This document shows positions 42,698-51,985 of a stretch of 58,374 nucleotides of DNA, piece after piece (the first letter of the stretch is position 1; the number at the start of each line of letters is the position of its first letter). The translations under genes were made by a program, and so were the position numbers. The notes under the pieces are model-generated. The model was not told the DNA's origin, did not search any database, and worked only from the letters and a program-made list of their open reading frames with translations. This DNA is from Nitrososphaerota archaeon (GTDB lineage: Archaea; Thermoproteota; Nitrososphaeria; Nitrososphaerales; Nitrosopumilaceae), in contig JAGWGA010000006.1 in the NCBI GenBank assembly GCA_028867675.1, positions 1-58,374 on the forward strand. The letters run 5' to 3'.

Positions 42698-43354
42698 ATG
42701 GTAAAGCTTCCTTTTTACATCGAAGTTGCAGATATGCTCGAATTTGCACGAATGTCTTGTGCCTTGGAACGAGTTCCGCGTACAGCGTTTTCTTTTGAAC
42801 TAAATGGAAAAAGTGTAATTTCAGTCCAGATGGATCTGCTAAAAGAAAGATCTGTTAACTTTTACGTCCCATTAGACCTCAAAGGCCATTATCTATCATA
42901 TGGATTCAAGGGGGGAAAAGAAGACTATGAAGTTGTAAATACTGTTACAAATCCAATGTACATCTATTCTCCAATTGTTAGAGTAAAATCACTTCCAGAA
43001 ACTCTCAAGCCAGAGACTGCATCACTTCCTGAAGTTGTTTACGAATCAATCGAACTTGAAGATCTTACCAGTTTGATAAAACTAAGTTATGGATTTGAAG
43101 AATCACCATTTCCACTCTTTGCCTTTCCAGATGGTTCCAGCTGGTATGTAGGAGTCTTCATGAACTTTAACGAGTCTGATGAGACTTCGTACTTTTGTCA
43201 TGTTAAACTCGATTATGAGCCTACAAAACCATTTATGAAATATTCCAGCAAAGATGGCATTGAACCATCCTTTGTAAGTACTGTAAGTGACCACGGATAC
43301 TCATACCTTAAAGTGATAAAACTCAAAGGTAAACATCCTCTAGTCAAGCTATGA
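42698..43354 (+). CDS. Hypothetical protein ahead of pyrF
   Basis: A 218-residue soluble protein with a beta-rich profile and several aromatic residues: PFYIEVADMLEFARMSCALE at the start, NFYVPLDLKGHYLSYGFKG, GSSWYVGVFMNFNESDETS. No membrane segment or metal motif. It overlaps pyrF by 4 nt (ATGA) so it is translated with it, which could mean a pyrimidine-related role, but that is only context. Family not recognised. Confidence 0.6.
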   Translation: MVKLPFYIEVADMLEFARMSCALERVPRTAFSFELNGKSVISVQMDLLKERSVNFYVPLDLKGHYLSYGFKGGKEDYEVVNTVTNPMYIYSPIVRVKSLPETLKPETASLPEVVYESIELEDLTSLIKLSYGFEESPFPLFAFPDGSSWYVGVFMNFNESDETSYFCHVKLDYEPTKPFMKYSSKDGIEPSFVSTVSDHGYSYLKVIKLKGKHPLVKL

Positions 43355-44100
43355 GTAGTTTTAGAAAAAGAATGAAGGAGGCTTCTCTTAGAAGCTCTGT
43401 TATACTTGCAAATGATCTTGATGACAAAAATATGATTCTAATCGAGAAAAAGACAATACAAAACATCAAAACACTTGGAAAATATCTCTGTGCTATAAAA
43501 TTTAATTTTCATCTTCTTTTACCACTTGGTGAGAAAAAGATCAAGAAAATAAATAAAATTGCACATGATTTTGGGTTGCAAACTATAGCTGACATCAAAC
43601 TAAATGACATTGGAAATACTAACATGATTACATTACAAAGATTGTGGAACAGTGGATTTGATGCAGTTATTGTAAATCCTATAATGGGTCCAGAAAATTT
43701 ATCCGAACTTGTAAAAAATGCTCATAAAAATAACCGAGGTGTGATTACATTGGTTCACATGAGTCATCCTGGAGCAAAGCTTGGCTATGGCCTTAGAGTC
43801 CAAGACCCAGATACTAAAAAAATGACAAATATTCATGAACTTTTTCTAAAGTGGTCCTATTCATTTCATGTTGATGGAATTGTAGTTGGTGCAACCATTC
43901 CAAAACTTATTGAATTATCATACAAAAAAGCAAAGGGAAGATTTGAGATCTATTCACCAGGAGTTGGAACTCAAGGAGGAGATCCACACGATGCATTACA
44001 CGCTGGAGCAAAATATCTGATTGTTGGAAGGACCATTCTTAATTCAAAAAACCCACAACTTGAAGCAAAAAAACTTCAAGAGTCAACTTTGAAATCCTAA
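43351..44100 (+). CDS. pyrF: Orotidine 5'-phosphate decarboxylase
   Basis: Last step of UMP synthesis. The 249-residue barrel has the catalytic Asp-Lys-x-x-Asp array in TIADIKLNDIGNTN, an early Lys in AIKFNF, phosphate-binding GVGTQGGDPHDAL and YLIVGRTILNS. It is slightly longer than the minimal archaeal enzyme. The start overlaps the upstream gene's stop. The 3' end overlaps the convergent Nudix gene by 18 nt. Confidence 0.93.
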   Translation: MSSFRKRMKEASLRSSVILANDLDDKNMILIEKKTIQNIKTLGKYLCAIKFNFHLLLPLGEKKIKKINKIAHDFGLQTIADIKLNDIGNTNMITLQRLWNSGFDAVIVNPIMGPENLSELVKNAHKNNRGVITLVHMSHPGAKLGYGLRVQDPDTKKMTNIHELFLKWSYSFHVDGIVVGATIPKLIELSYKKAKGRFEIYSPGVGTQGGDPHDALHAGAKYLIVGRTILNSKNPQLEAKKLQESTLKS

Positions 44101-44499
44101 CTCTTTTACCTTTTTGAATAATTTTCTAGCAGTCTTGTAAGTTAATTTCTTTAGTGTATCATCGAAGCTTAACCATACAAAGTCTTGATGTTCATGTGAT
44201 AGTTTTACATCGTCTGTCTTTGTACTTGCTAGGAAAAATACAACTTCCTTGTGAATTACTTCGCCATCTCTCTGATAGTAATATTCTACCTTGTCCTCAA
44301 ACCCATCAACAAAATCAATATCAGTAATTCCAGTCTCCTCTCTTGCCTCTCTTATTACAGTCTCCTTGAATGTCTCTCCTTTCTCAATATTTCCCTTGAC
44401 AAAATCCCAATGGCCTGAAGGATAATTCAAAAGAAGATACATCTTCCCTGATGGAGATTCTTTGTAAAGAATTGTGCCTGCGGATCTTTCTTCTAACAT
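44083..44499 (-). CDS. Nudix hydrolase
   Basis: A 138-residue Nudix pyrophosphatase. The Nudix box is complete: GNIEKGETFKETVIREAREE followed by TGI, matching GX5EX7REUXEEXGU. The opening SAGTILYKESPSGKMYLLL and the ending ISFDDTLKKL-like helix (here LSFDDTLKKLTYKTARKLF) resemble dinucleoside polyphosphate hydrolases, but the substrate is unproven. Convergent with pyrF; upstream of uppS on the same strand side. Confidence 0.92.
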   Translation of the reverse strand: MLEERSAGTILYKESPSGKMYLLLNYPSGHWDFVKGNIEKGETFKETVIREAREETGITDIDFVDGFEDKVEYYYQRDGEVIHKEVVFFLASTKTDDVKLSHEHQDFVWLSFDDTLKKLTYKTARKLFKKVKELGFQS

Positions 44500-44536
44500 T
44501 TACAAAAGATGTTTTCGAGTCGGGTATTTCTCTTTT

Positions 44537-45238
44537 CTATTTTCCTATTCTGCGAACTCTTTTTTGAAAGGTCCTTATTGCACGCATTAGGTCAATTTTC
44601 CTAAATTCCGGCCAGTAGATGTCCATGAAAACAAGCTCACTGTAGGCACTTTGCCAAAGTAGAAACCCACTCAATCGCTTCTCACCCGAGGTTCTCAATA
44701 TCATATCAGGAGATGATTGAGGCAAGTGCGAGGTGTAAAGACTTGATTCGATCACATCTTTGTCTATTTGATTGACATCAAGTGAGCCATCTTTGATTCT
44801 AGTTCCAATCTTTTTGATTGCATCAACTAGCTCATTTTGTCCACCGTAAGCTATTGCTATATTCAGGTAATGTGTATCGTAATCTTTTGTTACCCCTTCA
44901 AGTTTATTGAGGATGTCTCTTAGATAGTCTGGTAATAACTCTACACTGCCAATTGCCTTTATCTTCATTTTGTTTTTGTGTATCCTTGGATCGTTGTACA
45001 GCTTTTGTAATCTTGCATTTATCAAATCATATAGATAATCAAGCTCATCATCTTGTCTGCCGAGATTTTCTGATGATAACACATACAATGTAATTATTTT
45101 GATATTGAGTTCTTCACACCAGTCAAGTAACTTTTCTACTGCATCAGCTCCCTTAAAGTGACCCTCTAATTTCATGATTAAATTGCGCTTTGCCCATCTT
45201 CTATTGCCGTCTAGAATAATTGCAATGTGGTTTGGCAT
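44537..45238 (-). CDS. uppS: Cis-prenyltransferase (polyprenyl diphosphate synthase)
   Basis: Extends isoprenoid chains for the lipid carrier of glycosylation (dolichol-type in archaea). The 233-residue protein has the substrate loop IAIILDGNRRWAKR, GHFKGADAVEKLLDWC, TLYVLSSENLGR, and the C-terminal RTSGEKRLSGFLLWQSAYSE motif. Length is normal. It precedes the DUF373 membrane protein gene on the minus strand, with a 77-nt spacer. Confidence 0.95.
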   Translation of the reverse strand: MPNHIAIILDGNRRWAKRNLIMKLEGHFKGADAVEKLLDWCEELNIKIITLYVLSSENLGRQDDELDYLYDLINARLQKLYNDPRIHKNKMKIKAIGSVELLPDYLRDILNKLEGVTKDYDTHYLNIAIAYGGQNELVDAIKKIGTRIKDGSLDVNQIDKDVIESSLYTSHLPQSSPDMILRTSGEKRLSGFLLWQSAYSELVFMDIYWPEFRKIDLMRAIRTFQKRVRRIGK

Positions 45239-45315
45239 CTCTCCAGTACGGATGTCGTTTTCTAATCTTTTAGAGTATAGACTGTAAAAACCACCTAAAT
45301 TGAGAACTTTATCTT

Positions 45316-46461
45316 TTATTCTGATAGTACTTCGCCACCCTTCTTCTTTCTATATTTGTGGAAGAGAAGTGACGCTGATATCAGTATTACTGCAAGACCA
45401 AGTAATAGAGGCGGAATGAGAGTGATCGGACTTTCTCCTTTTGTCATTATTACAGTAAACTGGTAAACAATTGGATATAATGTGATTAGAACTATGATTC
45501 TTAGAATCTCAGTAATTGAACTAATTCCTCCCTTGAACCAACTACTAAGTAATGATCCTCCAAAGATACATCCTATTCCCATCCATAGGAAAGGCAGCAT
45601 TCCAGCTACAAACAACCCAACTGTTTGTTGATTCAAAACTAATTTCAAAATACTATCAGGTTTTGCAGTAATTCCTGGAATCACTGAACTAAGTCCAGCT
45701 GTTAATGATGCTAATATCATTACAATTCCTGCAACTAGAGTAAAGGTTCGTATGAATCCTCCAGGTGTTGGTTTATTCCAATTGGTCCAAGCTCTGTCAA
45801 TATCAAAAGCCCTGATTAGAAATGCTCCTCCAAGAATACTTACTAGTACTGCAAATATCAATTGGGTTAATCCAAGTATTGTAGCTACTCCGCCTATTAA
45901 CAAAAGTATTCCTGGAACCCCCAGAAAGAATTTTGAATATTTTGAATCAAATGCTATTGCTTTGAGGTATCTTCCTAATACTGCATAAGAATATTCAACT
46001 GTTCTGCTTACTCGCATTACAACTCTTTTTACAGAAACTATGGGCAAGACATTTTGAATAATTGGAATGACACTTTCATCATCTTCTCCATCTGATACTA
46101 TAACAGCTCCATTTGCTGAAAAACTTGCAGCTATTGTTTTTACTTGGGAAACAATCTTCTCATCACCTTGTACTCCTTTATGTTCAGTACCTGCAACTAT
46201 TACAACTTCAGCTTGGTAACCCTTACTGATTAAATCCTCAAATGTTTTAACGGCTGCAAAAATTGAATTAGAATCTGCATCTTCAGGATCTTCGAGTGCG
46301 AGTCTCTGAGCTGCATCAATACATGCATTACGTCCAATTACTGGTGTAACAACACCTGCTTTTACTCCAATGTCATCGTCTCTGTCGACACAAATTACTA
46401 ATAGCCTGCTAGTCTTACCCTCCGACGAATCTTTTTGCAAACTGGCTTCTTTTGTAGACAT
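45316..46461 (-). CDS. DUF373 membrane protein
   Basis: A 381-residue archaeal protein. The soluble N-terminal part starts LLVICVDRDDDIGVKAGVVT and has AEVVIVAGTEHKGVQGDEKI, characteristic of DUF373. The C-terminal half has about six membrane segments (GIPGILLLIGGVATILG-like stretch, LIFAVLVSILGGAFLIRAF, TLVAGIVMILASLTAG, VGLFVAGMLPFLWMGIG and two more). Function unknown; it is widespread in archaea. Upstream of uppS, possibly co-expressed. Confidence 0.9.
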   Translation of the reverse strand: MSTKEASLQKDSSEGKTSRLLVICVDRDDDIGVKAGVVTPVIGRNACIDAAQRLALEDPEDADSNSIFAAVKTFEDLISKGYQAEVVIVAGTEHKGVQGDEKIVSQVKTIAASFSANGAVIVSDGEDDESVIPIIQNVLPIVSVKRVVMRVSRTVEYSYAVLGRYLKAIAFDSKYSKFFLGVPGILLLIGGVATILGLTQLIFAVLVSILGGAFLIRAFDIDRAWTNWNKPTPGGFIRTFTLVAGIVMILASLTAGLSSVIPGITAKPDSILKLVLNQQTVGLFVAGMLPFLWMGIGCIFGGSLLSSWFKGGISSITEILRIIVLITLYPIVYQFTVIMTKGESPITLIPPLLLGLAVILISASLLFHKYRKKKGGEVLSE

Positions 46462-46552
46462 GGTATAGATGAAAATCGCATTTCCTATTAATTAACCTAG
46501 TTTCAACAGATCTTCACAAATACTTTAAGAAATTCAACTCTAATTGTTTGAC

Positions 46553-47050
46553 TCATGGACGAGTCTGGTCAGACTTTACTGTCAATGTATCCGACTCTTT
46601 CTTTAGGGCATCTAACTTTGCCATCTCATCACTGAGGTCACTTGGGGAGATTCCGCTTTTCATCTTGTTTGCAAGTGCGATTGTCTCAGTAAGGTATTCA
46701 TTGTACTTTTTGAGGGATTCAAAGTATGCTCCATAGCTTTGTTGCCATTGGGTAGGTGCATTACTTTCTATTAGTTCAGATATCAGTGAGGTCACCTGAG
46801 ATGATGAGACCTGGGTCTTGTTGATAAATTCATCCGGAGTTATGCTCTTGTCTGATAATCCTTTGAGGCTTGAATCCATCTCAGTTGCAATAAGTGATTG
46901 TTTCTCTTTTAGACCATCCAACTCGCTTTTGTAATCTGAAACAACAACTGATGAACCATGATTTTGTGGAAGGAACCATATTACAAAACTTGCACCTGAA
47001 ATGACTGCCAACATTGTAATTGTAATTATGATTCCCTTTTTTGTGGCCAT
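46553..47050 (-). CDS. Membrane-anchored coiled-coil protein
   Basis: A 165-residue protein with one N-terminal membrane segment (GIIITITMLAVISGASFVIW), then a long helical, coiled-coil outer part (DYKSELDGLKEKQSLIATEM; YGAYFESLKKYNEYLTETIA; SDEMAKLDALKKESDTLTVK). It has no Cys or catalytic motif. Located between the DUF373 gene and the divergent DUF5679 gene; the 247 nt 47051-47306 between them hold only AT-rich promoter-like sequence, with a TATA-like GCTATATAC near 47275. Confidence 0.65.
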   Translation of the reverse strand: MATKKGIIITITMLAVISGASFVIWFLPQNHGSSVVVSDYKSELDGLKEKQSLIATEMDSSLKGLSDKSITPDEFINKTQVSSSQVTSLISELIESNAPTQWQQSYGAYFESLKKYNEYLTETIALANKMKSGISPSDLSDEMAKLDALKKESDTLTVKSDQTRP

Positions 47051-47306
47051 TTCTAGTCAGTCTCTTTAGAGCGCGTTTAAAAGCATAACTGCATTAAACA
47101 ATTTTATCATTCTCATTGTCAATTTGTTAATTTCATGATCTTGGATCATTTCCTCATAAGAAATATGATAAAAATGTATAATTTCATGAAAAAACTAGAG
47201 ATATGATCTGAATTGGGCCATGTAAAAATTTAACACCCTCTAGTGTATAGTGAAATAATTTTTACAGAGTCTTGCTATATACCACTTCATTCGTAAGATG
47301 TTGAAA

Positions 47307-47450
47307 ATGACTCAAGCATACTGCGTAAAATGCAGAAAAAAAGTCGACATCTCAAACCCAAAGGAAGTTAAGCTAAAGAACGGACGACCTGCGGTAAAGG
47401 GCACTTGCCCAAAATGTAGTACTAATGTCTTCCGAATAGGAAAGCCTTAG
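47307..47450 (+). CDS. DUF5679 zinc-ribbon protein
   Basis: A 47-residue protein: MTQAYCVKCRKKVDISNPKE then AVKGTCPKCSTNVFRIGKP. This matches the short DUF5679 zinc-ribbon family, often found near translation genes. Two CxxC pairs bind one zinc. ATG 47307 is used; an ATG at 47298 would add three residues. The TATA-like box near 47275-47283 supports either. It heads the translation gene run 47307-48589. Confidence 0.75.
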   Translation: MTQAYCVKCRKKVDISNPKEVKLKNGRPAVKGTCPKCSTNVFRIGKP

Positions 47451-47509
47451 TACAATTCTTCTTTTTCTAGAGTAAATCAATATAGGTAGCGATTTTACAA
47501 CTACTCTAG

Positions 47510-47932
47510 TTGACAAAAGCAGAATATGAAAAATTATTAAAAGGCATTCAAGATAAAGTATCTAAAATTCAAGCTGGCTCCACTTCTAGATTCGAACTTC
47601 CCAAAGTGGATATCATGTGGCAAGGAAACAGAACATTTTTCAGAAACTTTTCAGAATTTCCAAAAATACTAAGAAGAGATCCAGAAAAATTACTTCAATA
47701 TCTCTCAAAAGAATTTGCAACTCCGGCACAATTTGGAGGTGACAAGGCAGTCTTTGTAGGGAAGAAAGATCCTCATGAATTTACTATTAGATTGAATAGG
47801 TATCTCAAAGAATACGTAGAATGTCCAACCTGTAAGAGTCCTGATACTAGGGTAGAAAAAGAAAACCGCGTAACCTCTCTTAAATGTGAAGCCTGTGGAG
47901 CCAAATCTCCACTAAAGGGCGAATATGCGTAA
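47510..47932 (+). CDS. Translation initiation factor aIF2 subunit beta
   Basis: Beta subunit of the heterotrimer that brings initiator tRNA to the small subunit. The 140-residue protein has the aIF2-beta/eIF5 core (GNRTFFRNFSEFPKILRRDP, EFATPAQFGGDKAVFVGKKD) and the C-terminal zinc ribbon (VECPTCKSPDTRVEKENRVT, CEACGAKSPLKGEYA). TTG 47510 is supported by AATATAGG-like TATA sequence about 26 nt upstream. The DUF424 gene starts directly after its stop. Confidence 0.95.
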   Translation: MTKAEYEKLLKGIQDKVSKIQAGSTSRFELPKVDIMWQGNRTFFRNFSEFPKILRRDPEKLLQYLSKEFATPAQFGGDKAVFVGKKDPHEFTIRLNRYLKEYVECPTCKSPDTRVEKENRVTSLKCEACGAKSPLKGEYA

Positions 47933-48229
47933 ATGAATTTTGCAGTAAGAGTAGTGAATCAACAAAACAATAGAATGTTGAATATGTGTGATGCCGAATT
48001 AGTTGGCAGAACACTCAAACAATCTGATTTGGAGGTCAAAATCACCAAGAGCTACTATGGAGAGCGTCTAGTTGATGAAAGAGAGGCCGAATCTCTTCTG
48101 AGAACTTCATCAATAATTAACATGGCTGGCAGAAAAACAATTGATCTTTCAATTAAGATTGGTGTGGGATCATCTAAGGGTGTAAAAGAAATTGAAGGAA
48201 TTCCATTTCTTATTGTTTTCAAATTCTAA
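47933..48229 (+). CDS. DUF424 protein
   Basis: A 98-residue archaeal protein of the DUF424 family (NMCDAELVGRTLKQSDLEVK, YYGERLVDEREAESLLRTSS). Its gene begins immediately after the aIF2-beta stop, a conserved archaeal neighbourhood, so a role in translation is likely but unproven. No metal ligands or catalytic residues are evident. Confidence 0.9.
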   Translation: MNFAVRVVNQQNNRMLNMCDAELVGRTLKQSDLEVKITKSYYGERLVDEREAESLLRTSSIINMAGRKTIDLSIKIGVGSSKGVKEIEGIPFLIVFKF

Positions 48230-48277
48230 CAAATACAACGATTATATACATACTGAACCTTCTGTTGTCTGAGAATT

Positions 48278-48589
48278 TTGGGTAAGCGAAAAGTCCTAAA
48301 CGAAAGTGAGTTAAAAGAAATGTACATGCCAGGAGAGGGAGAGCTCTTGGGAAGAGTTGTAAAACTCTTGGGTAGTGATCATATACTTGTAAGATGTACT
48401 GATGATAAGACAAGAATGGGAAGAATCAGAGGAAAACTAAAAAGAAAAATTTGGATTAGAGATAATGATGTTGTAACAATTGCACCATGGGATTTCAAAG
48501 CTGATGACCGCGGTGATATTACTTGGAGGTATACACTATCACAAGTTGATATTCTAAAACAAAAAGGGCTTTTGCCACAAGATTTCTAA
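48278..48589 (+). CDS. Translation initiation factor aIF1A
   Basis: S1/OB-fold factor that binds the ribosomal A site during initiation. The 103-residue protein shows VKLLGSDHILVRCTDDKTRM, GKLKRKIWIRDNDVVTIAPW and DITWRYTLSQVDILKQKG. TTG 48278 follows a TATA-like GATTATATAC by about 30 nt. It precedes the RIO1 gene with a 60-nt spacer. Confidence 0.95.
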   Translation: MGKRKVLNESELKEMYMPGEGELLGRVVKLLGSDHILVRCTDDKTRMGRIRGKLKRKIWIRDNDVVTIAPWDFKADDRGDITWRYTLSQVDILKQKGLLPQDF

Positions 48590-48649
48590 TAGTAATAGAT
48601 TTTACAAAGTTTGTTTTAGAGTTAATGTTGTCTATAGGAGAAAAATGAA

Positions 48650-49591
48650 ATGAATAAAGAATCTATAGATGATCTTGACGATCAAATTGTTGACGATGAT
48701 GTAGATCCAGAGATTGTGGAAGAAACTAATCCAGAACTCGAAGATGAAAATAATCTTGATTCAATAGAGATAACTGACGAAATTGAAGAAGATTCCTCTA
48801 CTGAAGAATCTGACTTGGGATTACAAGACAAATTGGCAAGAAAGATGAACCTTAAACTGGCTGGAATTCAAAGAGGGAAAAGATCAGAGAAGGACATATT
48901 TGACAAAGACAAGGTACTCGAGGCAGTCTTTGATAAATCGACCGTGATGACTCTCTCACGGCTAATAAATAATGGAATTATTTCATATGTTAACGGTGCT
49001 GTTGGTGCTGGAAAAGAGTCTCAGTTGTACTGGGCAGTTGACCCGTCTGGAATTGATCTTGCTGTAAAAATTTATCTCGTCACAACATCGAACTTTAAAA
49101 AGCGATATCCTTACCTTGTTGGAGATCCGCGTTTTACTAGAATAAAAAGTGGTACTAGATCTCTTGTGGAACTATGGGCAAAAAAGGAATTTCGAAATTT
49201 GAGCAAGTCTTTTAATTGTGGAATTCCATGTCCAGAACCAATCACCGTGGTAAAAAATATTCTAATAATGAAATTTGTGGGAAAAGGCGGTGTTCCATAT
49301 CCTACATTGGTTGAATCGGAAGTAGATTACTCTGATTATGAAAAAACAATCACAATTATTTCTGATCTATATCAAAAAGCTGAACTAGTTCATGCAGACC
49401 TTTCAGAGTATAACATTTTCAAAACTGATGAAGGACCCATAGTTTTTGATTTTGGATCTGCGGTAGATATAAGACATCCTAAAACCAAAGAATTTCTTGA
49501 AAGAGATATTAGTAATATTACTAGATTCTTTGTTAAGAGAGGACTAACGGTGGACAATCCAATTGATGTGTTTAAGAGGGTCGTACAATGA
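48650..49591 (+). CDS. rio1: RIO1-type serine/threonine kinase
   Basis: Atypical kinase required for maturation of the small ribosomal subunit. The 313-residue protein has an acidic, probably disordered N-terminal extension (1-65). Then come SYVNGAVGAGKESQLYWAVD (nucleotide loop), VHADLSEYNIF (catalytic Asp) and IVFDFGSAVD (metal Asp). The RIO1 rather than RIO2 assignment rests on the absence of an N-terminal winged helix and on this motif set. The stop overlaps the KH protein start as ATGA. Confidence 0.93.
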   Translation: MNKESIDDLDDQIVDDDVDPEIVEETNPELEDENNLDSIEITDEIEEDSSTEESDLGLQDKLARKMNLKLAGIQRGKRSEKDIFDKDKVLEAVFDKSTVMTLSRLINNGIISYVNGAVGAGKESQLYWAVDPSGIDLAVKIYLVTTSNFKKRYPYLVGDPRFTRIKSGTRSLVELWAKKEFRNLSKSFNCGIPCPEPITVVKNILIMKFVGKGGVPYPTLVESEVDYSDYEKTITIISDLYQKAELVHADLSEYNIFKTDEGPIVFDFGSAVDIRHPKTKEFLERDISNITRFFVKRGLTVDNPIDVFKRVVQ

Positions 49592-50160
49592 TCTTTGAAA
49601 AAGTTATACTAATTCCAGTTGATCGTGTCGGTGTATTGATTGGAAAAGCAGGAAAAATAAAAGCAAAGATAGAAAAAATTTGCTCCGTTTCATTATCAGT
49701 TGATGGTCAAACTGGAGAGACAGTCATAAAGGGAGTTGGAGATGTTGAAAATATAATGCCATTTAAAGCTGAAGAAATTGTGATGGCCATAGGACGTGGA
49801 TTCTCAGCAGAGAATGCATTGCGTCTTGTCCAAGAGGAGACTTCGTTACATGTAATGGATCTACGCCAATTTGCCGGAAAATCTGCTGCACAAATTGAGA
49901 GAATAAAAAGTAGAATAATAGGAGAAGGCGGTCGTGTTAGAAAAAATATTGAAGATCTAAGTGGTGCTAAAGTATCTGTTTATGGTAGAACAGTTGCAAT
50001 CATTGGAGATGGAACACAGCTAAAATCTGCTGTAAATGCAATAACCTCTATCTCAAGTGGTAGCACACATGGTAAAGTATACAATGATCTTCAAGAATCA
50101 CGAAGAAGACAAAAGCTAGAACGACTTCAACTTTGGGAAGGGGGAAATATACTTGAGTAA
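49588..50160 (+). CDS. KH-domain ribosome-maturation protein (Pno1/Dim2-like)
   Basis: A 190-residue protein with two KH domains: first VGVLIGKAGKIKAKIEKIC, second RIIGEGGRVRKNIEDLSGAK (GxxG loops visible). It resembles archaeal Dim2/Pno1, which binds the 3' end of 16S rRNA during small-subunit maturation, and RIO1 is its known partner. The gene is coupled to both neighbours: it overlaps rio1 by 4 nt and top6B by 8 nt. Confidence 0.93.
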   Translation: MIFEKVILIPVDRVGVLIGKAGKIKAKIEKICSVSLSVDGQTGETVIKGVGDVENIMPFKAEEIVMAIGRGFSAENALRLVQEETSLHVMDLRQFAGKSAAQIERIKSRIIGEGGRVRKNIEDLSGAKVSVYGRTVAIIGDGTQLKSAVNAITSISSGSTHGKVYNDLQESRRRQKLERLQLWEGGNILE

Positions 50161-51985
50161 AGAAACATTCAGTCAAATTTCTCCTAGTGAATTCTTTTAC
50201 AGAAACAGAGACCTTGCAGGATTTAGTAATCCAACAAGATCACTTTACACATCTGTTAGAGAATTTGTAGAAAATGCCCTAGATGCATGTGATCAAAAAA
50301 AAATACTTCCCGACATTCATCTTTCAATAAAGGCAGTTGATGCTGAGAAACCAGATCCAAAACATTACATCTTATCTGTAAAAGATAACGGTCCTGGAAT
50401 TGATCCTGAACACATCCCACTTGCATTTGGTACTGTTCTTTATGGCTCTAAATTTGGTCTCAAGCAAGCAAGGGGTATGTTTGGTCTTGGTGCAACAATG
50501 GCTATACTCTATGGCCAGATTACTACAAACAAACCAGTTACTGTAAAAAGTTGCTCTGATGGTAAAACACTTGATGAATTTGTAATGTTACTTGACATTC
50601 AAAAAAATAAACCTGTCATTCTAAAACATAATACCAAAGAAGGATCAAAGACTGGTCTTACTGTTAGTATTGTTCTTGAAGGAGATTATTCAAAGGCAGG
50701 ATCAAAGATTCGAGATTATGTTTACCAAACTTCACTGATTACTCCATACGCTTCAATAACATTTGAAGATCCTAGCGGTGAAAAATTCCATTATCCACGG
50801 ATTGTAAAAGAGATGCCTCGTCCGCCCACTGTAATCAAACCTCATCCACATGGTATTGATGTTGAAACCATTCGAAGAATGATCACTGATACTCATTATC
50901 AGATTCCAACAATTGACAATAAAATGATAGATAAAGTCAAAAAAGAATTAGCTTTAAAGAAAAATCTCACTCCAAAAGAAATTCTGGAAAGAGCACAGAA
51001 ACGCTGGTCTGATATATCTAGACCTGTTAGAACCGTGATTTCCGTCATGTCATTTCTTAACATTGACTTTGAAGGACTCAAAAAAATCAGAATCGACGAT
51101 ATTGACATTGCTAATAAAACTATAACATATTGGGACTTTGGAGAGTCTCAGACTCATGCAGTGGACTTAGACCCAGAGAGTCCATATTACAAGCAACTTG
51201 CAAGTACTGTCCAAGGGGATACGCTTCTTACCTTTTTGACAAAGAGATTCCAAAGGGTTGGACCTACTACAGCAGAAAAGTTTTGTGAATTTGCCAAATT
51301 CAAGCCTGATAAAAGAATCGGTAGTATGACAAATGAAGAGTTAGTAAAACTAGCCGATGCACTTCAAAAATTTGAAGAATTTCTCGCCCCTGATCCTAGT
51401 TGTCTTGCACCATTAGGAGAAGAACCACTTTCAAAAGGAATAATGAAGTTTTTCAATCCAGAATTTGCAGCTGTCTGGCAACGTAACGCATCTGCTTATT
51501 CTGGATTTCCATTTATTGTAGAGATGGGAATTGCATATGGCGGAGATATTCCACCAAATGGTTTGAAGGTTTATCGTTTTGCAAATCGTATACCACTTCT
51601 ATATGATGAGGGAAGTGACGTTGTTCTCAAAATAGTTAATGAGACTGAATGGGCAAGATACAAAATTAAAGGTGAGCCTCCTCTTGTTATTGTATCACAT
51701 ATCTGTTCAACAAGAATTCCGTATAAGACAGTTGGAAAAGAAAATGTAGCAGACAGACCTGAACTTGAAAGAGAATTAAAAAATGCATTACAATATTTAG
51801 CAAGAAAATTAGCTGTTCACATGTCTAGACAAGGCGCAGCAGATATGGCAAAAAAGAGAGCAAATCTTTATTCAAAATATGTACCGCTTATTGCACAATT
51901 TGCAACTGAACTTGCTGGTAAGAAAAAAGAACCAAATTATAACCAACTAATAAGGATGGGAAGTGAGATTGAAGAACAAGTCTAG
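50153..51985 (+). CDS. top6B: DNA topoisomerase VI subunit B
   Basis: GHKL ATPase subunit of the type IIB topoisomerase. The 610-residue protein shows the N box (VENALDACD), G1 box (VKDNGPGI) and G2 (GMFGLGATMAIL), a helix-two-turn-helix segment around FLTKRFQRVGPTTAEKFCEF, and a transducer domain later on. TTG 50153 lies within the end of the KH gene, with GGGGGAAAT upstream as a ribosome site. It overlaps top6A by 23 nt. Confidence 0.96.
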   Translation: MSKETFSQISPSEFFYRNRDLAGFSNPTRSLYTSVREFVENALDACDQKKILPDIHLSIKAVDAEKPDPKHYILSVKDNGPGIDPEHIPLAFGTVLYGSKFGLKQARGMFGLGATMAILYGQITTNKPVTVKSCSDGKTLDEFVMLLDIQKNKPVILKHNTKEGSKTGLTVSIVLEGDYSKAGSKIRDYVYQTSLITPYASITFEDPSGEKFHYPRIVKEMPRPPTVIKPHPHGIDVETIRRMITDTHYQIPTIDNKMIDKVKKELALKKNLTPKEILERAQKRWSDISRPVRTVISVMSFLNIDFEGLKKIRIDDIDIANKTITYWDFGESQTHAVDLDPESPYYKQLASTVQGDTLLTFLTKRFQRVGPTTAEKFCEFAKFKPDKRIGSMTNEELVKLADALQKFEEFLAPDPSCLAPLGEEPLSKGIMKFFNPEFAAVWQRNASAYSGFPFIVEMGIAYGGDIPPNGLKVYRFANRIPLLYDEGSDVVLKIVNETEWARYKIKGEPPLVIVSHICSTRIPYKTVGKENVADRPELERELKNALQYLARKLAVHMSRQGAADMAKKRANLYSKYVPLIAQFATELAGKKKEPNYNQLIRMGSEIEEQV

